From Beroe forskalii (lineage: Eukaryota > Ctenophora > Nuda > Beroida > Beroidae), in NCBI GenBank assembly GCA_011033025.1, contig WFMF01000069.1, forward strand, positions 372,001-436,000: a stretch of 64,000 nucleotides of DNA. Reading direction: 5' to 3'. Both the position numbers and the translations under genes were made by a program. Below, piece after piece: positions 59,736 through 64,000 of the stretch. Under the pieces are notes generated by a model. That model worked only from the letters and a program-made list of their open reading frames with translations. It made no database searches and was not told where the DNA came from. Within the stretch, counting starts at the first letter, position 1, and each line of letters begins with the position of its first letter.

Positions 59736-60190
59736 CAAAATTCAACAGGACTCAAATGATACAACATTTAACTGATCTGGAACTTCGATAAATTACATCT
59801 TCTAAGGATCATACTAAAAATACATAAACGAATTAGTATAACAGAATACAATATCAAATTTGAAAAGTCAAGTGATGACATACGGTCAGAGCACAGTTAA
59901 AAGTTGAATTGTTACAATTTCAATGGATCATAAATATCTAAAAGAAAGTTTACATTATCAATGGGTAACATACATCTGAAAGAATACAATATCAATAATA
60001 ATACATCATAAAAACATCAAACTTAAATACATCTGAAAAGTATAAACATAATTCGGGTAAAATGATGGAAAGATTGAACAATGCAAAATAATTAAATAAG
60101 TCGATTAGTAAACTCCTAGTAATAAATAAAATATAGAATTGACTGATAGAAGGGACGGGGAATGCTCTGGTGCCTATTTAAAGTCAAGGG
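59386..60190. other. Stretch 3' of the Penelope-like element, with TA microsatellite
   Basis: A TA run lies at about 59699-59732. The rest is AT-rich and could include the 3' untranslated part of the neighbouring element, whose end I could not fix. Confidence 0.45.
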
Positions 60191-62518
60191 ATTAGTTGCC
60201 TTGTGTACGCTTATTGGCTATTATGCGCTCATTACGGATGTTCAGCCCTCCATCTGATTCAAAAGTTTTAAGTTGGTGTTGCCAATAAGCCTCTTTCTTA
60301 CTTAACTTATTAGTGATGCTGAGGGTATCCCATGGCTCAGGCTTAACCTTATCTACAAGGGTGACCTTTAATTCTTGTGCTAGAGTGGCATTAAACTGAG
60401 CTTGACTGTCTATACTAAACTTATGCCCCTTACACCCGGGTTCCTGTTACGAGAAAAACTCACGAAAAAACTTGCAAGAAAACTTGCGAGAAATCAGAAT
60501 TTTCATCAACATAGTTCCTGTACACGAGTTTTTTTGTTCTGCTTGGACGTAATTGACGCTCATAATTCGATATTCCCATTATGTGTAACATTCCATCCAA
60601 AATCAATTATTCCTTTTTCATTATTTTCTTGCGAGAATTCTCGCAGGAAAATGTACAAAAAAAAAACGTGTTCAAATTTCTCGCGAGTATTCTCGCGAGG
60701 AAAAAAGGTGGTTTTCTCGCGAAGAATTTTTGTACAGGAACTGCGGCGAAAACATTTCTCGTAAGTTTTCTTGCGAGTTTTCTCGCGAGTTTTCTCGTAA
60801 CAGGAACCCGGGTGTTATTTTGGTTATAATGCACAGCCACTCTACAACTGTTAACCTTTTTCTTAATGTGACTCTTATGATTGGAAAAGCGTAGTTTCAT
60901 AGTGCTATCAGTGCTACCTACATTTTGTTTATTACATACTAAATCGGTTATTACATATATTACATGTTCATCTTCACACGAAATAGACTGATAAATATTA
61001 TGAATTCGTTTGGTAGTTAATGACTGAATTTTAACTGTATTGTCAGATAAAAGAATTTACATAAATTACACTTACCACAATTGATGTTACCTAGGACTAC
61101 ACTATTGTCTGTGGTATTGCGTGAATAACGAGAATGAACAAGAGAATCCCCCGATAGTCCTAGCCTTTCTAAAGGTCACAAAGATCTTGTCTTTGGAGAC
61201 TACATCCTTCAGAGAATCATCCAAGTCTAACAGGTGTTTATGTTTATTAACAGCTCTTGAAGCACCTGAAAAACTTGGATGAAAGTCTAAGACTAGAGGA
61301 TTCTCCTGCTAGTCTCATTACTTTCAATGGTAAAAACTAATTTCTGGGTCACCAATAAGATCAAGTCTGTCAAAATTATCACATTTACTAAATTCTGCAG
61401 AAATAAAATCCATATATTATAACCTCTGTCAACAAAATGATTAGCATGAGAAGTTTTATGAGTGGTGTATTCATTCTCTCTGAACAAATACGTTTAATAC
61501 GTTTAGCCACTCCCTGAGGGTATGTTATTGCACACATGCTTAGGATGACAAAGTTGGGGTTGAGATAAGCATGCGTGTCTGAGAGCTTCGTGTAAAAGAG
61601 TAGTATGAATAAAAGAGTCCTTTATATACACTCTTGTGTCTAGGTATTCAATGCCCTTCCAATTGATTAGTTGCATAGTTCATTGTAAATTTAATTTTAG
61701 GATGAAGAGTGTTGATCCAGGCATTGAACTCATGGAGTTTTTCTAAACCCATGATCCACGGACAAAAGATATCATCTTTAAACCTGCACCACAAGGCTAT
61801 AGTGAAATCATTGCTATTGTTAATAATCTTATCAATGGGGTGCATGGCTATGTCCGCATATGAGCATGCATTATGCGGTCCCATAGCCGTTCCATTTTTC
61901 TGAATGTAAGCAACATTGTTGAAGAAGGAAATGTTCTCCAAGGTAATCCTAGTAGCTTCTAGGATACTAGTGGTGCTGGGGAACTTAACATCTCTCTGAT
62001 CAAGCAACTCTTGACATGCATCAAGCCCCATGACGTTGTCAATACTGGGAACATTGCTACAACATCCCAACTTACCAAAATAATATTGTCTATTTGATCA
62101 TTTTGGGTAAGGTTAAACTTATGAATTTCATAGAGGAACTGTGAAGAGTCTTTCAAAACAAAGGTAACTCCACTGCCAACTGTTTGAGGTAAAAAAATCA
62201 GACCAAGCAGCTAGATTCTCTGTAGGAGATCCACACCCAGAAGTAATTAAACGCCCTTAGGGTAATTCGCCTGGGGTTTGTGCACTTGTAATTACAGTAG
62301 TCATACCCTGGCCGGGATTCTTCTTTGACAATCCAGGATGCAATACGTTTACTGATATCACCTGCCTCCAATGAAGTTTCTACCCACTTTTCAATGATCC
62401 CATTGATTTCCTTGATCTTTTTCGGAATATATATATATACGTTGGTAGTGTTCCACGGGCGCACTGACTCTTGCTTATAATATAATGGGTATAATGCACG
62501 TATTCGCTCCCTGACCAT
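60191..62518 (-). pseudogene. Penelope-like retroelement: reverse transcriptase and GIY-YIG nuclease, broken
   Basis: On the minus strand the parts stand in Penelope order. An N-terminal segment starts at 62518. The reverse transcriptase follows, with motif A (SWDVVAMFP, near 62070), motif B (NGTAMGPH...CSYADIAM, near 61870) and the catalytic motif C (RFKDDIFCPW, near 61770). A C-terminal GIY-YIG region comes next (NVGSTDSTMKLRFSNHKSH near 60880, KKEAYWQHQL near 60270) and the end is at 60191. The GIY-YIG nuclease nicks target DNA for reverse transcription. The copy is broken in several places and is interrupted by a 382-bp MITE, so it is inactive. Its ends and any flanking duplication were not found. 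Family assignment is firm, clade unknown. Confidence 0.85.
60433..60814. mobile_element. 382-bp MITE with TTA duplication, inside the Penelope-like element
   Basis: TTA at 60430-60432 and 60815-60817 flanks perfect inverted ends CACCCGGGTTCCTGTTACG. Both arms continue with repeated gcgagaaaac(t) motifs. The centre has small palindromes such as gagaattctc and ctcgcgag. Coding similarity to the Penelope GIY-YIG region stands on both sides, so the MITE is the later insertion. TTA suggests a PIF/Harbinger-type transposase supplied from elsewhere. Confidence 0.9.
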
Positions 62519-64000
62519 TGTGTTCGTGAGGAGATGTAGTGTGGGGGGCGTTATGCACTACAGAATCATATTGACCCCTGAAAATGATGGCATTATCATG
62601 AATTAGTATGCCCAATAGACGGCGTCAAACCACCCCCTTCTTTGGGCGTCGCTTTCCCTCCACCACCCCCAGATTTGTATTATATATAGTGATATATATA
62701 TATATATGGGCTCGTTTTGATTGACCCTGTCAAACTGTTTGTAAAGAGTTGTTCTTTGTGCTGTTGATGGTTGTCAAGACTCACAAGATAGTTTGATTGT
62801 GGGGAGGGGCGGGAACCGCATGTTTCGCAGTGTTTGTACGTCGCATTTGTGGTGTGCGGGCTGTGCGATGCGCAACCCCTCTTCGACTTTTCGGCACTTA
62901 CTGGAATCAGTATATTTAGATAATTTTCTGAATATCATGTTATAGATGTTATTTTTACTTGTTTTCTACATCTTTACTCCAAATCCAAGATTGGCCTACT
63001 TTAGAACTTAGTTCAATGTTTAAAATGCCACATGAGTCATGACTATTTTCGAAGATCCAATAATAGATATTTGGAAAATCTATCTATCATGGTAAACATT
63101 AGATTAAAATGCATAATGAACTATAATAACGCCGAATATGGCATTATTATTTTGAATCTATAATCCAAGCAAACTACGTGAATGGAACCACCCGAATACC
63201 ATTGCCAAGAATCATATCATTATTTCGCCAGGGAAATTGATAGGCGATTCGACTTCATAAATCAATCTATGAGTTATGACATCAGTCTTTACTGGAAATT
63301 AACGTGCTAAGCTATAATATTGTCTGTCAGTAAACTTTAATTACTGTAGGTCGAAGGTGTCACAGTGTTTTGACACTTCATTACAAGTATCCGTTACCAA
63401 TATAACACACTGCAATAACATCCCAATGCCAGTTACCAGAGTTAACCTCTACATGGCATTCAGTTCATTGCCTTTTGTTTTCGTTAGATGGACAACCCTC
63501 GTAGGGAATATTGGAGAACACAGGGTTTATTAACTGGATCATGTATTGATTAGTGCAATTAACAGTGGGGCTTGGCGCTAAATCAGTAATTGCCATGTTG
63601 ACAAGTTGGCAGGATTCATGTATTTATTTCATTCTTTGTTACTTTGTTCACCATATAATGTGATTGATTTATGAGCATTGAGCAAGGCCGCCATTAATCA
63701 CAATGTCCAATAGCAAATGATATCGTTTCAAATCATTTTTATTATCTTCGCGAATATTGGAAAACAATTATAAATTATAATTCGACTTTGGAATACGATT
63801 TACATGATTGATTCATTGCATGATTTCCTAGTATTACATGATTTCCTATAGGTGTCTCTTCGATATATGATTATATTTATTTTCTCTTAGATAATTAATC
63901 CAACAAAACAAAATATTATGTTCTACTAAAGGTGACGGCTATGCAATCCACTTAAAGGTCTAGCTTCGTGTGTTTCGTATCATCAGTCATTGGTGTGTTC
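62519..64000. other. Right end of window, no recognised gene
   Basis: 62519-62700 may be the leader of the Penelope-like element; it includes a short TA run near 62694. Beyond that only AT-rich DNA is seen. Confidence 0.4.

Overview
This window looks like gene-poor, AT-rich nuclear DNA of an animal, most likely an aquatic invertebrate; I cannot name the species. The evidence is the element content: a Penelope-like retroelement with a GIY-YIG domain, a LINE-type ORF1 gene, a Helitron, several terminal-inverted-repeat (TIR) DNA elements with 8-bp, TTA or TA target duplications, minisatellites, and a coding exon ending at a consensus splice donor. No bacterial, organelle or viral gene layout is present, and no conserved host metabolic gene was recognised. 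Most apparent open frames are by-products of tandem repeats.

Layout. 1-2600: diverged tandem repeats. 2778-3937: DNA element with perfect TIRs and TTA target duplication. 6500-8450: two inverted copies of a 143-bp MITE, small tandem repeats and a long foldback element. 10145-11045: 16-bp minisatellite running into a block (11046-11800) that looks like low-quality sequence. 11833-12363 (minus): probable coding exon of a coiled-coil protein. 12802-13599: G-rich ended element carrying a GGTACC minisatellite. 14330-16115: satellite with higher-order repeats. 16619-17611: intact 330-residue LINE ORF1-like gene with no reverse transcriptase partner.

20026-40526 is the main structure: a direct duplication. 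Copy A (20026-28732) and copy B (29894-40526) are nearly identical but differ by clean insertions: a Helitron in A, two elements with 8-bp target duplications and a 2.1-kb pogo-like foldback in B, and two larger presence/absence blocks. Because each copy provides the empty site of the other, several element ends can be fixed to the base.

43440-44830 is a 12-bp minisatellite. 47388-48810 holds nested hairpins, ending in a 149-bp perfect four-way (cloverleaf) inverted repeat at 48662-48810 whose three arms carry triloop mini-hairpins; this is the most unusual structure in the window. 50640-58180 carries repeated CRE-containing motifs and an E-box cluster but no recognisable gene. 60191-62518 (minus) is the Penelope-like element, interrupted by a 382-bp MITE. 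The remainder is unannotated AT-rich DNA.
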